A DNA stretch of 64,000 nt from Gari tellinella (GCA_922989275.2 OV277859.1:34639501-34703500), one strand, 5' to 3'; counted from the first letter of the stretch, positions 19,973 through 32,209 are shown. Numbers and translations are program-made. The notes: generated by a model from the sequence alone, not told the origin.

Positions 19973-20444
19973 CCCATTACCCCATAAATTTATTCATCCA
20001 CTGAAGAAAATAGTTCTAAGTTATACTGTTACAAAAAAAGAATAAAAAGAAATTGTTTCTATATTCTAGCAGATAATAGTTTAAAGTAGGCTGAAAGTAA
20101 AGCAGAATGCGCCTTACTGCGCATTCTGCTTTACTTTCATACTGCTTTAACCCTTTACCTGATAACCTCTTTCTAGTACTTAAGATAGGTGAATACTTAA
20201 AGCAGGTTGAAAGTAAAGCAGAATGCGCCTTAGGGCGCATTCTGCTTTACTTTCAGCCTGCTTTAAGTTACTATCTGCTAGGATATAGAAAATATTGCTT
20301 ATGGTACATATTCATGACAATATAAAATGGAACTATTTTCTTTGGCGGATGAATAAAATGAATGCGCTAAAAGTCGCTTCTATAAGGGAAAGGGTTAAGT
20401 GGTCAACTATTTTCAAAAATAGAAACAGGCTATGGGGTAATGGG
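19973..20444. mobile_element. outer A1 element with A1 nested at arm base
   Basis: TTAA 19969-19972 and 20445-20448; ends CCCATTACCCCATAAAT and TATGGGGTAATGGG. The TTAA at the foot of the right hairpin arm (ACTGCTTTAA) is occupied by the inner copy. Confidence 0.85.
20151..20394. mobile_element. inner A1 element (244 bp)
   Basis: TTAA 20147-20150 and 20395-20398; ends CCCTTTACCTGATAACC and CTATAAGGGAAAGGG. The hairpin CGCCTTAGGGCG is centred near 20232. It belongs to a CCCTTT..AAAGGG subfamily distinct from its host's CCCATTA..TAATGGG. Confidence 0.85.
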
Positions 20445-20563
20445 TTAACATGGGTAGGTTATTGGCAATATGGTAACGGAAGTCAGTATATTACTGACTC
20501 GTATAGATAACTCAGTAAACCATTGATTTTTCACCTCTCTGTTTGTCTTTATTGAGTGTCCTT

Positions 20564-20756
20564 CAGAGCACCAGATAAGGGTAGTTTTTCAATAAATAAA
20601 ATCTTTATTTCTGAATTAAACTCTATGGTGTCACTACTTATTAGAATGGTCTCGAAGAGACGATTCTAATGAGTAGTGACACCATATGATTTGGTGCTGA
20701 AATGAGTGAGAAAATGTTTGATTTGTTGAAATAACCCCCTCTTATCTGGAGCCCTG
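20564..20756. mobile_element. C1 element
   Basis: CAGAGCACCAGATAAGG..CTTATCTGGAGCCCTG with core CATTAGAATCGTC-type arms. The flanks suggest a GTCCTT/GTCCTC duplication. Confidence 0.75.
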
Positions 20757-20796
20757 TCCTCCCTTCAAGAAACAGGTATGATTACTAATCATTTTA

Positions 20797-20976
20797 CCTG
20801 TTACCCCATAGCCTGTTTCTAGTTTAGAATGACAGGTAACTGCTTGAAGCAGGTTGAAAGTAATGTAGAATGTGCCGGACGGGGCATTCCATTCTACTTT
20901 ATTTTCAGTATGCTTTAGCTACATGTAACATCTGCTAAAATAAAGGAAATGTGTTGTGTATGTATGGAGTAATGGG
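20797..20976. repeat. A1 element with right-half deletion
   Basis: CCTGTTACCCCATAGCC..ATGGAGTAATGGG followed by TTAA (20977-20980). Confidence 0.7.
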
Positions 20977-21259
20977 TTAATATCTAAAGTTGAGAAATAA
21001 AAGATCGGACATTTTTGGAGCCTATATTATGACAATGAAGCATAGAGGCCTGTTACAGAGCAGTTGGTACACTGTTCACAAATAAGTTGAAATAACATAC
21101 TTACTCGGTCCAAGGATTGTAAAGATTGAAAGCTTATACTGACTGTTTCAGATGGACTAAAACATGTTCCACTTTTAGAAAATGACCAGTTTGTGTTGAT
21201 TTCCAGGACTGTTAAAAACAATGTAAAACGAGAAGTGCAACCCTTGGACTCCCCTTACA

Positions 21260-21436
21260 GCTTAGGTAAATAAAGCTGAAAGTAAAACAGAATAAAAGCC
21301 CGTTTTTGGCTACCTTCTGCTAGGATATAGTAGATTTCTTTTGGTGCATATTCATGACTATATAAAGTGGAACTATTTCGAGAGGGGTGGGGGTTAAATA
21401 AAAATCATTAAAGGGGTGATTATGGAGTAATTGGTT
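21260..21436. repeat. degenerate A1 right half
   Basis: CTACCTTCTGCTAGGATATAG, TATTCATGACTATATAAAG and TTATGGAGTAATTGG with TTAA. Confidence 0.6.
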
Positions 21437-21497
21437 AATTAGCTATATCACCAGTATCTAGTACTGGCTACACAATAAGCACATTTTACATACACCA

Positions 21498-21743
21498 CAG
21501 GGCTGCCATTTCTCCGCATTTTTCCTAAATCTCTGGATTTTTTCCCAGTACACGGTAGCTTAAAGCAGGCTGAAGGTAAAGTAGAATGCGCCCTAAGGCG
21601 CATTCTGCTTAACTTACAGCCTGCTTTAAGAAGTCGCAAGTCAACAAAAGGCTATGGAGTAAAGGTACGATTCGCAAAATCCCACTTGAAAAATGCAGAT
21701 TTGGAAATCTTAGGATTTTTCATGTCAAATTATGGCAGCCCTG
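21498..21743. mobile_element. A2 element
   Basis: CAGGGCTGCCATTTCTCC..CAAATTATGGCAGCCCTG; flanks ACACCA and ACACCT (6 bp, one change). Core A is inside. Confidence 0.85.
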
Positions 21744-22005
21744 ACACCTCATGTTTTCATGTAAAATCATGAACTGAAATTAAAGGAATTTGAATAGGTT
21801 TCCAGCACAGAAAGAGATAAACTTACGAACGGTGTATACAGCAACACTGCATAGCTAACACATTAAAGGTACTTCGGGGGATAGTTTCTGACCAGTACTT
21901 TACGCAAATTGAATGCCCTAAGTTCTTAATCAAATTGGAATAAGCCAAATGAAGTGCTTATTGTTTGATCACATAGATGCACTAGACTCTAGCTATTACG
22001 ATCGT
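21744..22005. other. unassigned sequence
   Basis: No exon-like ORF or named repeat seen. Confidence 0.4.
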
Positions 22006-22009
22006 TTAA

Positions 22010-22212
22010 CCCTTTCCTCCCTGATACATAACATGTACAATTCTAGTTTTCAATTTAGTCTAGTCCTTTTTTTACTTTTTTAGGGTTGATATTTGCAAAC
22101 TATGTCAAAATGAAAAAGATCAGGGTCTATTCTGTTTGCATTGGACAAGTGTTCCCAACACAGGTACGCTGTTTGCAAACGACGCATGAATGCGTGACTA
22201 GGGTTCAAAAAG
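22010..22212. mobile_element. B1 element with core deletion
   Basis: TTAA 22006-22009 and 22213-22216; ends CCCTTTCCTCCCTGATAC and GCGTGACTAGGGTTCAAAAAG. One hairpin arm is lost. Confidence 0.75.
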
Positions 22213-22264
22213 TTAAAGGAACGTTGTTTTCTGTGGTTAGGGTAGGTTGCTCAACTCGATGTCC

Positions 22265-22530
22265 CCTGAAACTCCAAATAGACGTGGCCTTGTGGTACAG
22301 CCACTGTGACATGCATCACTAAGCTCCTCACCGCTGTGGGTTCGAGTACCGGCCGGGGCATTCGGATTTTTCATGTGGGTAAGCCTTCCAGTTGGCTTGC
22401 GGAAGGTCGGTGGTTCTACCCACTTGCCGATTTGTGCATGAAGCAGTGCATAAAAGGCTTCTGGGGTCTTCGTCCACCTGTAATTAGCTGGACGTCGCGA
22501 TATGACTGAAATACTGTTAAAACCGTCAAA
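22265..22530 (+). mobile_element. tRNA-derived SINE
   Basis: The tRNA-like head GTGGCCTTGTGGTACAGCC (box A region) is followed by GTGGGTTCGAGTACC (box B). A body with CTTCCAGTTGGCTTGCGGAA and GGTCGGTGGTTCTACCC follows, resembling a central domain shared by molluscan SINEs (from memory, not searched). The 3' end is near ATACTGTTAAAAC. It is non-coding; the ORFs over it are incidental. Confidence 0.75.
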
Positions 22531-22619
22531 ATCAAACCAAATAGACGACCCCAATTCAAGTTCATTCCAGTCTATCCCGTTTTGATTAATTAGGGCTGTT
22601 TTTACAATAAATGGCAAAT

Positions 22620-22880
22620 GACAAATGCAGACCCTGGTCAGAGCTTTTGTAGCCCTCTGGTCAGGTTCTACACTGTTTTCAGAGGACGAGTACAATTCAT
22701 ATGTTCACTGTTTTGTAAAAGACGCGAATGCGTGGCACTAGGTGTCTATGCATTAAAGCATGGCGACTATAAGCTAAAAAAGCTCATGCAGGAGCTTTCA
22801 GTCTTATTTTCACACTGCTTAAAGGTCGGGCCTGTCTAATATAAGTATACTTTTTGAGTGGCCGTAACAGCGGGGATGCT
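22620..22880. repeat. B1 remnant followed by A4 remnant
   Basis: CAGACCCTGGTCAGAGC..GCCCTCTGGTCAGG (B1 core with TGGTCA on both arms), then GGCACTAGGTGTC. From about 22760, AAGCTCATGCAGGAGCTTTC and GTGGCCGTAACAGCGGG are an A4 remnant. Confidence 0.55.
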
Positions 22881-23258
22881 ATTGTGATAGTTTACGTAAA
22901 TATCCAATGATTTATATTAGCTATACATGGTCTCTGAAATATCACATGACCTTGACCTTTCAATTTAGCTGTTTATCCGGAAATAACTAAATGCGCTTAC
23001 AGGTCCCCTAGGGGGTGCTATTGGGTGAGCCGGATTTCATTCATGAAAAATCACCGCGTGACATTTTGATAAAGACTGCTTTATATTTTCATTAAGCTGT
23101 GTTTGACTTTTCCCGATACATTGATATCGATTTATTCCAGGAAATTACTTGCATTGTTTTTTAAGCCCCTGCTACGATAAGTCGGGGGAGCATACTGTTT
23201 TAACTGACTGTTCGTCCGTCCGTTCTCATATATGGTCCGACCCACTCCTCCTATAGTT
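22881..23258. other. unassigned sequence
   Basis: No gene signal. CCCCTGCTACGATAAGTCG near 23165 and GTTCGTCCGTCCGTTCTC near 23210 look like another dispersed repeat. Not identified. Confidence 0.35.
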
Positions 23259-23262
23259 TTAA

Positions 23263-23506
23263 CCCTTTACCCCATATCCTGTTTCTAGTTTTGAAGATAG
23301 CTGTCCACTTAAAGTAGGTTGAAAGTAAAGCAGAATGCGCCTTAAGGCGCATTCTGCTTTACTTTCAGCCTGCTTTAAGCTATTATCTGCTAGAATGTAG
23401 AAAATATTTCTTATGATACATATTCATAGCTGTATAAAGTGGAACCACCTTTTGAAATGGAGGACTATATTAAAGGCGTAAAAAGGCGTATTTATGGGGT
23501 TATGTG
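23263..23506. mobile_element. A1 element, complete (244 bp)
   Basis: TTAA 23259-23262 and 23507-23510; ends CCCTTTACCCCATATCC and TATGGGGTTATGTG. The hairpin is perfect (AGAATGCGCCTTAAGGCGCA). Confidence 0.9.
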
Positions 23507-23750
23507 TTAAGCTACAGCCTTATAATTTGGATGAGTGTTTCCGCATATACCACATGTGCTTGTGGCATACATGCACATTGGCGCTATATGACTGCTATTG
23601 TGTCGCAGTGCCGTAAAACCAAAATCAATCATGATCAGGATTTTGATCTGCTTTATTTCATTTTACAGAATTACAGCCAGTTGAAACTTCGTCAGTTTTG
23701 TTTTATATATATAGGGTCCATGCAATGGTAAAACCAACCCTGAGAATTAA

Positions 23751-23948
23751 TCCCTTCATTGTCCTACCCCGAGTAAGATGGTTATTTGCACAAATAGTTT
23801 GGATCTTGATCAGTCGTCGTGTAAGGAGGTGTCTGATCAGGATCCAAACTATTTGATACTCATATCGACATTATTTTAGTCAACTTACCTAAATTTGAAA
23901 GTTGCGAAATAAAAGCATAATACATTGTACATGTATTACAATTGTTGA
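23751..23948. mobile_element. B2 element
   Basis: TTAA 23747-23750, then TCCCTTCATTGTCCTACCC; the hairpin TTTGGATCTTGATCAG..CTGATCAGGATCCAAAC. The right end runs into the next B2. Confidence 0.7.
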
Positions 23949-23949
23949 A

Positions 23950-24218
23950 CCCTTTCACTGCCAAATTTTTGTGAGATTTTACCCTCTCACCGTTTCATTG
24001 TCGCCTGCTTCTACGTTGTTGTCTACAATATCTTTTCAACGTTAGTTTTAAGGCAGTATGACTGACAAAAGTTAGATACGAGTGTCAAACAATTTGGATC
24101 CTGATCAGACGCCGCGTTACGCGTCGTCTGTTCAGGATACAAACCTTTTGCAAATGCGATTTTAAGAGTCATTGAGAGTAAAAGGGCTAAAGCTGATGCC
24201 GTCATGGCAGTGATTGGG
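23950..24218. mobile_element. B2 element
   Basis: CCCTTTCACTGCCAAATTT..GCCGTCATGGCAGTGATTGGG with TTAA 24219-24222. The core is GATCAGACGCCGCGTTACGC. Confidence 0.75.
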
Positions 24219-24222
24219 TTAA

Positions 24223-25334
24223 ATAGACTGATAACCAAATGGTGCATTTACGAATACATTCTCACTATATGTTCACATACATTTATTCAACTCTGCCGTC
24301 TACTGAGGTACTACTTAATATTCTTAAGAGTAATGACGTAGATCTATCCGTCCATTTCAACGTCTTTTAAAAGAAAGTGCACCAAAAAACATTTAGGCAA
24401 AAGGCAAACTTTAAAGTTTACCATGGCTAAAGAGGTTGTTTTGCGTGTTTACTTACGATACTGTTTACATGTATTACATAGATGGTTTAACGGGACTACT
24501 TACAAAATACACGAACTAGTTTAGAGATTGTCTCTACCATTTTATCTATTTTCGACTGAAACGTGTAATATATCACATATTATACACACAAAATTACTTT
24601 TTTATGAGTTTATGTACTTGATAGGTTATGCAAGGACTTTTGGCATTTGGAGCTGTAGCATGTGCCACAGTGTGAGATATATTTAGAAAGAAAGAAATTG
24701 TTGCTGTTTTGCTCAAAATTTATTTCACTAGATTACTGGCCAAACAAAATTGCTAGAAATATAATCGAATCACATCTATTCCGATGCATCGATTGCATAC
24801 TCTATATATGCTGTATGCCGTGGTTTTGATGCACAAAACTGTAGGCAATGTCGTTTTACCACCTCTTAATGACGCCATAACCATTGCAACAATACCGTCT
24901 TCTTACAAAACATCTCTGGATCATTTTTCTTAATCAAGTTTTTTTTACATTTTGTGTTCAGCTTTTGAAAAGGATTCAAACTGTTTGCAAACATTATTTT
25001 TGTCAGACTTAGCACTTAAGGGATTATAGCTAAAACACATGTTATCAAGATGTTGGCCCTTAAGATCCACATTAAGTCTTTACATGCTGGGTAAAAATTT
25101 CGTTTCGTCTGCAACAACTATTTGTCGTCTTCTATTGTTCTAAAAATGGAATTTTCTCAATTTCTTTTCAAAACAGGGTCAGAGTGTCAAACTGTTTGGA
25201 TTCTGATGAGACACCGCGTTACGCCATGGCAAGAGTTTAACAAGAAGGCCATGGTTGCTCTGCTTTCCCTTACCAGATGCTATTGAACTGATGGTTTTTA
25301 ATCTGTGTTTCATCTGCCACATCATCCATGAACT
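24223..25334. other. mostly unassigned, with B2 scraps
   Basis: About 24964-24990 (GGATTCAAACTGTTTGC) and 25160-25240 (AACTGTTTGGATTCTGATGA) are single B2 hairpin arms. The rest shows no exon-like ORF. Confidence 0.45.
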
Positions 25335-25338
25335 TTAA

Positions 25339-25576
25339 CCAATTACCTCATAGCCTGTTTCTTGTTTTGAAGACAAATGACCACTAAAAGCAGATTACAA
25401 GTAAATCAGAATGCGCATTTAGGCACATTCATACTCTCAGTCTGCTTAAAGATACCATCTGCTAGAACATTGGAAATATTTCTTAAGACACACATTGATG
25501 GCTGCATAAATTGGAACTAATTTCGTCATTGGAGGAATGAATTAAATGCATAAAAGGCGTATTTATGGGTAATCGG
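25339..25576. mobile_element. A1 element
   Basis: TTAA 25335-25338 and 25577-25580; ends CCAATTACCTCATAG and TATGGGTAATCGG. The core has several mismatches. Confidence 0.8.
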
Positions 25577-25580
25577 TTAA

Positions 25581-26442
25581 GCAATAGACAGTTTGTCAAA
25601 GTTTGATAAAACTGCATTCCCCTTTTGTAAGTCACTAGAGTATAAATATTTTTAACATCTTGCCTTTTCTAGTATATCCAAGAAAAGAAACGGTGGATAA
25701 CTCTATGCCTAATGGAAGATCTTGTAGTCATATGCATAATTTGCGGTTCAAATCAAAATCCATTCAAAACTCTAGTTGTTAGAGTAAAATCACTGTTAAA
25801 TATTGCGTTTTTCAACTAATCAAGGGCAGACAACTCTTGAGCCATTGTTTCGATTTTCCAACAACCAATCTCATGTGAGAAAGTTTAGTCATGTTCAGTT
25901 TGTCCAATTTTATTCTGAATCCATTTAAATTTTTAGACACTATGTACAATGTAAACAATGTTGGAATATGGCATATTTTTGTATAGCTGAGTACATCAAT
26001 AGTGTGCTCTTCACACAATGGTCTGTTTTCAGCCAAAATATACATTATCCAAAACATCTACTCCTATACGTTGTGTGCCAATTAAATCTTAATACATCGA
26101 AAACTGTAGTTGCTAGAGTGTGAACACATTTGAATATGGCATTTTGAATATATGTTATCTAATAATTTAAAGCCATACATGTATTCGTTTTACCGAGTTT
26201 TTAAATGATTCAAAATATGTAAACATAAGAGTAAACTGTAATGAAAATAATGACTTTACCAATAACTTTTGACACAATGGTCCGATTTCAGTCATAATCA
26301 AACTCTTACCAGAACTTATAGCCATATCAAGTTAAATAAAAGTTCATACAAATGTCAGGCGATAGTATTACCATTAGGCAAAATGTTTGTCAGAATTTTC
26401 ACTAGCTAGACGATACTTAATGTGCAGCTATATTGGTTTTTT
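25581..26442. other. unassigned AT-rich stretch
   Basis: No exon-like ORF. The motif AAAACTSTAGTTGYTAGAGT recurs loosely at about 25768, 26100 and again near 28100, so a diverged repeat may underlie it. Confidence 0.35.
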
Positions 26443-27690
26443 AGCTTACCTGAGCTAGCTCAGGGTGAGCTTTTGCAATACATAAATGTCCGTCGTCCGG
26501 CGTCAACAATTTTAGTGTTTACACTCTAGAGACCACAACATTTATCCAATCTTTCGCAAACTTGCTCAGATTGTATATTACCATAAAAGTTCGGATGAGT
26601 TCGATTATGGTTGAAATTTGACCAATAGGTCAAGAGTTATCAACCTTTGAATTGCTGAAAATGCTATATTTAACAGTGTTTAACTCTAGAGGCCATAATA
26701 TTTATCCAACCTTTCTAAAACTTGCTCAGATTGTATATTACTATAAGAGTCGGTTGAGTTTGATTACGGTTGAAATCAGACAAATAGGTAAAAAGTTATC
26801 AACCTTTGAATTGCTGAAAATGCCATATTTAACAGTGTTTACACTCTAGAGGCATACTATTTATCCAATCTTTCTCAAACTTGCTGAGATTGTATAATAT
26901 CATAAGAGTTTGGATGAGTTTAAATATGGTTTGAATCGGACCAATAGGTCAATAGTAATCTACCTTTGAGTTGCTGAAAATGTCATATTTAACAGTGTTT
27001 ACACTCTAGAGGCCACACTATTTATCCAATCTTTCTCATACTTGCTCAGATTGTATATTACTGTAAGAGTTTGGATGCGTTTGATTATGGTTGAAATCAG
27101 ACCAATAGGTCAATAGTAATCTACCTTTGAATTGCTGAAAATGCCATATTTAACAGTGTTTACACTCTAGAGGCCACACTATTTATCTAATCTTTCTCAA
27201 ATTTGCCCAGATTGTACATGACTATAAGAGTTCGAATAAGTGTGATTATGGTTGGAATCAGATTGATGGGTCAAGAGTAATCTGCCCTTGAATCGCTGAA
27301 AATGCCATATCTTACAGCGTTTACACTCTTGCAACTACAGTTTTCAATGGATTTTGATTATACTTGCAAGCAATGTATATAGCTATAAGTTCCCGAAGGA
27401 GTGCAATTATTGTTGAAATCTAATCTTTGGGGCAATAGTTATTCTGCCCTTAATATACTTTGAAATGGTAGAAAATGCTTCATTTCAGTATTGTTTAGGC
27501 TCTAGATATCTGCCCTTGATGTAGTCTGCTATACTAGAATTATGAGGTTGTATTCCAAAATTGTTTACATGCCATACTACAAATTTGATTGGATTTAGAT
27601 TAAAACGGGTGAAACAGAAAGGTAAAGCTATCAGGCTTCAGTACAACAGGTGAGCGATATCAGGACCTTCAGACCCTCTTGTTTTTCAAT
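26443..27690. repeat. dispersed element with ~160-bp internal tandem array
   Basis: Starts TTAGCTTACCTGAGCTAGCT and ends CAGGTGAGCGATATCAGG..CCTCTTGTTTTT. These are inverted ends of a repeat often seen in bivalve genomes. Inside are about six units of about 160 bp, with GTGTTTACACTCTAGAGGCC starting near 26511, 26672, 26831, 26991, 27152 and 27312, and a weaker seventh near 27480. Units share TTGCTCAGATTGTATATTAC and TTTGAATTGCTGAAAATG. The first and last units are most diverged. Confidence 0.8.
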
Positions 27691-28301
27691 ATGCTACAAT
27701 GTACCAATTTTGCTTGACATTTGACACCATAGTGTCATCATATTGTGAATATTTAGTTAATTTTAGCAAAATTTTATATTTTTGTCAAGTCATTCTGATC
27801 ATTTTTATATTAAATTTTATTCTGCAAAATGTTTGATTTTAGTATTAGTGTTTGAGTAAAACTACATGACTTTTCTAAATAATTCCTTTTCAATAATATT
27901 TTTAAACATTTAACTAGATTTCGTAAACTGTAACAGTGTACTCGTACACTACTTGTGCATTTGAAATTAACATGCTCGTATGTTGTTGTTTTTTCTTCAT
28001 GTTTATGTATAATTTTAGAGCACGTTTGAACGTACTATAGTGTATGAAAAAGTGGTATAGCAACATGGTATCTAATACTTGTAATAATAACAATAATTCA
28101 AAACTGTAGCTGGGAGAGTTATTACACTGTTGAGTAAGGCGTTTTCAACAAACCAAGGGCTTATAACTTATGCCCCGTTGTTCCAATTTCCACCATGCAT
28201 ATTCAACTCGCCCGAGAAATTGTGGCCGTGTACATTTTGTATAAGTTTTATCATATTTCATTTTCCATATTTTACTGCTGTTCTTCACGCATAAACACTT
28301 T
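27691..28301. other. unassigned AT-rich stretch
   Basis: No exon-like ORF or recognised element. Confidence 0.4.
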
Positions 28302-28533
28302 CATCCCTTAAGCTTTAAATAGCAATTCCAGCAATCAATTGAGTCTAGTCGATTTTTAACTACATTCATTTAGTTTTGTTTTTGTCTGTGTAGTAGGGCA
28401 TAGCAAACATAGTCCTGGTCAGTGGGCTTATGAGCCCTCTGATGTGGGTTTGCATTGATTTCATAGGACAAGTGTACCTTTCACAGATACGCTGTTTGCA
28501 ATTGATGCATATGTGCGTGACTAGGGTTCAACA
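28302..28533. repeat. B1 element, worn
   Basis: CATCCCTTAAGCTTTAAATAG..GTGACTAGGGTTCAACAGG; the core is GTCAGTGGGCTTATGAGCCC. Confidence 0.6.
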
Positions 28534-28761
28534 GGTTGTGGGTTTAATCATAACGTAAACACATATCTGTGAAACATTTATTGAGCTATAATGTGATCTA
28601 TACTTGGTTGTTCAAATGCTAGTGGGGTCTCTCCTTTTTGAAAAAAGAAATGAACAAAACAAATATCGAATAGATATTCCCTTTTTCAAAATATGTCATG
28701 TGTTATTGCACATTCCAAAACATAAACAAAAGTTAAATGACAGAGAGTAAATAAGGATTTG

Positions 28762-28880
28762 TATACAAGTAAACCCCCACTATGAGACGTTGGTTAACTT
28801 TCACTTTGTTTTAAGCAGCTATCTGCTGCATACATACACATCGTCAAGTCTTCTCTTGCGTGGTTCCGGGGGTTTACTAT
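28762..28880. mobile_element. small TA-flanked inverted-repeat element
   Basis: AAGTAAACCCCCACTATGAG..GGGGGTTTACTATA with CACTTTGTTTTAAGCAGC inside, like an A4-related core half. Confidence 0.5.
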
Positions 28881-29080
28881 ACTTTGAAAACTAAACTAAT
28901 GGAATATATGATTAAACAATGTTGATCAACAGTATCACACGAGCAAATAATTTAACCTGAATTGCTATATAATTCTAGTTGATAGATACATTGTATTTGA
29001 CAAAATATTCTACTCGAACTAGTTGTATATACAAATAATTTAAAAACATACATCTCGATTTTATTTATTTAAATCAGTAT

Positions 29081-29366
29081 TACCATATATCACCGTTTAA
29101 ACGCACTCCCTCTATTTGCCTCCAAATATAGATTTTTTTTCTAAATTTAGAATTTAAAAAATATATTTTAAGATAGGGTCAGAGTGGCAAACAATTTGGA
29201 CCCTGGTGAGACGCAGCGTTAGGCGGCGTCTCATCTGGATCCAAACTGCAAATGTAACACTGTTTCGCCGTAAGCATGCAGTGGCTTGCCGGTTATTATT
29301 TAAACCCTGAATAATCTTTTAGACTTTGCCTCGCCCCCAGGGGCGTTTAAACGGAGTTATATGGTA
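29081..29366. mobile_element. B5 element (TA target, core B)
   Basis: TACCATATATCACCGTTTAA and, inverted, GGGGCGTTTAAACGGAGTT..ATGGTA. Core B inside reads AACAATTTGGACCCTGGTGA..GGCGTCTCATCTGGATCC. The only copy noticed. Confidence 0.7.
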
Positions 29367-29905
29367 AGCAGTTTCTGAAATGTAACGAAATAATCTGCTT
29401 GAGGAATATATTTCACGATTAATTTGAAGATCATGCATCTGTAACAATATTATGTAAAATAATCATATAACATAAACATTTTATAAAATATAATAAGATA
29501 TTCTACTCCACTATATAATAAACCATTATTAAAATGTGTCATCTCTAATAAGTGTGAAAGTTTATTAAATAAAACAATATAACAAAATCACCTATTTTAA
29601 TAGTGAAAAGGCAAGCCAGTAATGCACATTTTAAAATAATAAATCCTTAAAATAATAAAACAAAATAACATGTTAGATAATTATAAACCCTAACACTTTC
29701 TAAAACATTTCATAAAACAACCCACTCAAGTTAGTATTGGTAAAATATTCAAAATCATACAACTGTGTAAAAACAAAATAATATGTTTATATTGATGAAG
29801 TGGTTTGCTGTATGTTTTATGTAGGCTACATTTATTCAGACTTAACTGGATATATTATTTGCGCAGAGCCAATCAATATGGCAATTCAAATGGAAATATT
29901 TCAAT
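29367..29905. other. unassigned AT-rich stretch
   Basis: Very AT-rich, with repeated TAAAAYAATAAA-like wording around 29470-29680. No gene signal. Confidence 0.4.
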
Positions 29906-30335
29906 ATTAATGATTATTGCAAACTGTTTGGGTCCAGGGGAGATTCCGAATTATTCTGCATGACATTTGGATCCAAACAGTTTGACAAGCAGCACGTACT
30001 TCTGCAGCAATAATGCAAGAAAATGCATTTTTCAGATACCGTATATAGAAGACAGTATTTAAAAAAAAGACAACTTGTTTAGTACAATATGTGGTTAAAT
30101 ATAGTAACTGACATTCCATACAGTCGGTAAGGCTTGGGCAAACTCGATAAGGCATCCTTGTGTTGAGCGACCATTCTGAGGGGAAATACATGCAACATGC
30201 AAGTCGTTCAACTGCCATGACGTCATCTTTTTTAAACATTTGCTGTCTGCTTTTATTTGTCAAATTTAAATTTAGGTAAACTGATAAAAGTGGTGAAACA
30301 AATTGAATCCTGATGAAGCGCCACATAACGTAAAA
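29906..30335. repeat. two B2 remnants
   Basis: The core half GCAAACTGTTTGGGTCC..TTTGGATCCAAACAGTTTG is at 29918-29990. From about 30203, TCAACTGCCATGACGTCATC and CTGTCTGCTTTTATTTG form the right end of another copy. It contains the palindrome TGACGTCA at 30218-30225. Confidence 0.6.
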
Positions 30336-31480
30336 TTGACCCAGTCTCGTTTTAAGGGTACTTTATTTATATATATTTCACAAATATTTACGTGAAAAAA
30401 GTTTGCAGACGACACTTTCAAAGCTGTCTATGTAATGACAGGAAAATGATAGAATACTGTTGATTGCCCTCTGCTGAATGGTCGTTTTACACAAGTTTGA
30501 CTAATTCATACATTGTGTTTACATTATTTATTTTAACAAGCACCATCTACACTCTATCAAATGAAGCGTAGACCTGAAGTAATGGCTCCCAGATTCAAGT
30601 GTTACTTTCGAAGTTAATGGAATAAAGCTTATCATTCTTACCACGATGGCTGTAACATATACACACACCTTGTATCCAAAATTAGATGCTGAGTTACTCG
30701 GCGTAAGGTTTGAAATCAAGCTGTATTACACTTCTTGTAAAGTGTGATTTTCTTCATATGAAAAGGTCCCGAAAACTTATCTATAAAATTTTAATATTTA
30801 GCAATGTAAGGACTAAAGACATACTTAGGTGTTATGGTACATTTTCAGGGCTTTGTTGCTTTCATATTTATCCTTTCATCGTCATTATACTGTCGCAGCT
30901 TTAATTATCCTTTCTTTTAATTTAAATAAGTTCTGGTGTCTGTACCATTTTAGAAAAGATGATTAAAATAGTATTGAATGAAGTCACATTTACACGAGTG
31001 CCAAACAGTTTAGTTCCCGACGAAACACTGAGTTTCTCAGCTCCCGAGCAGGACCAAAACTATATAATTATACTGCAGCTGCGGTTTATGGGCTTCCAAA
31101 CAATGGGCCGCTCAAAACATACAGTTTCATTAGAAAGTTGGTATCATAATATACGAAACTGAGGCCATGTTTTCGTCAGCTAAAATGGAAGCAAATATTG
31201 CAAGTCAAAGGAATGAAACGAACTAGCTAATTATCAAATACTTATTTGGAACACACACATAACAGTGTTGTAGGAGTGGAATACTTTATTTTGAAATGGA
31301 ATGATAATTAGTGGTTTTTGCAACGATTTCGTGAAAATTGGCATTTTTTTCGGGACTTAAAATAAAATGAGTACACGTCTGGTTGAAGTCCCAACATGTG
31401 CTTTCATAAAAAGTTTCACTTTTATTGACCGCCATGTGTTACTATAATATTATATGTATGTGTGTAGCTTTCATTGGGTC
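30336..31480. other. mostly unassigned
   Basis: A worn core B-like palindrome (GCCAAACAGTTTAGTTCCCG..GGACCAAAACTATAT) lies near 31000-31070. No exon-like ORF with splice sites was found. Confidence 0.4.
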
Positions 31481-31529
31481 AAAGTGTTAACTCTTTTCAT
31501 TTATATTTTCTCTGACATTATGACGTACT

Positions 31530-31718
31530 TTAACCAGTCTACATGTATCACATTCACTGCCATAATACCGTCTGCTTAAAATTGTCGCCTGTTTTATCAA
31601 ATCAATAAAATTTAGAATTCGATTCGTTTTTACGTAGGACACATTGATATGAGTGTCAAGCGATTTGGTTCCTGATCAGTTTCCGCGTCGTGCGGTACAT
31701 GAGCAAGATACAAACTGT
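31530..31718. repeat. B2 left half interrupted by B3
   Basis: ATTCACTGCCATAATACCGTC and GAGTGTCAAGCGATTTGG..GAGCAAGATACAAACTG. B3 starts at 31719. Confidence 0.55.
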
Positions 31719-31955
31719 TACAGTGGAGAATCTGGTATTCTTTCCCAATAAACGCGTTTACGCTAAACCTATTATTTATAGTGCAAACAGTTTGGAGCCA
31801 GATCAGACGCCGGGTAACCCGGCGTCTGATCAGCTTCCAAACAGTTTGCCACTCAGATAAAAATGAAAACTCAAAATTGTCAAAAGGTTATCCCTTTCTA
31901 CATTTTAGTGTTTTGCGTTTGCGCTTCGTTTGCGTTTAAACGGGAAAGAATAATA
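31719..31955. mobile_element. B3 element, right end lost
   Basis: TACAGTGGAGAATCTGG, CAATAAACGCGTTTACGC, the hairpin CAGACGCCGGGTAACCCGGC, then TTTAAACGGGAAAGAATAAT. The terminal CTCCACTGTA is missing. Confidence 0.75.
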
Positions 31956-32209
31956 TGCAGATGTAGCAGATATTAGCATTGCATGTATTGGGTATGACAG
32001 TGAAGTGGTTACATTTCTATACTGAAGCAAACTTTTTGGAACCTCTTAGATTGATTTTGGCTATCAACCTTTGATTAAGGTATTCCGAATGCTAACATGT
32101 AGCAGATATGTTCTGATTGCTTAGTCAGAGGGTGATATATCTCTGTCGACTGTCCATTTGCAGTAGAGTGGTGCAGGTAATATTTGGTTTTATCACATAG
32201 CCTTTGGGT

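Noticed and set aside
22237..22695. 152-residue ORF on the - strand
   Set aside because: It lies mostly across a tRNA-derived SINE.
26443..27690. CRISPR-like array
   Set aside because: The units are contiguous 160-bp tandem repeats without spacers, in a eukaryotic genome.
29907..30326. 139-residue - strand ORF
   Set aside because: Both ends are B2 remnants; no recognisable protein features.
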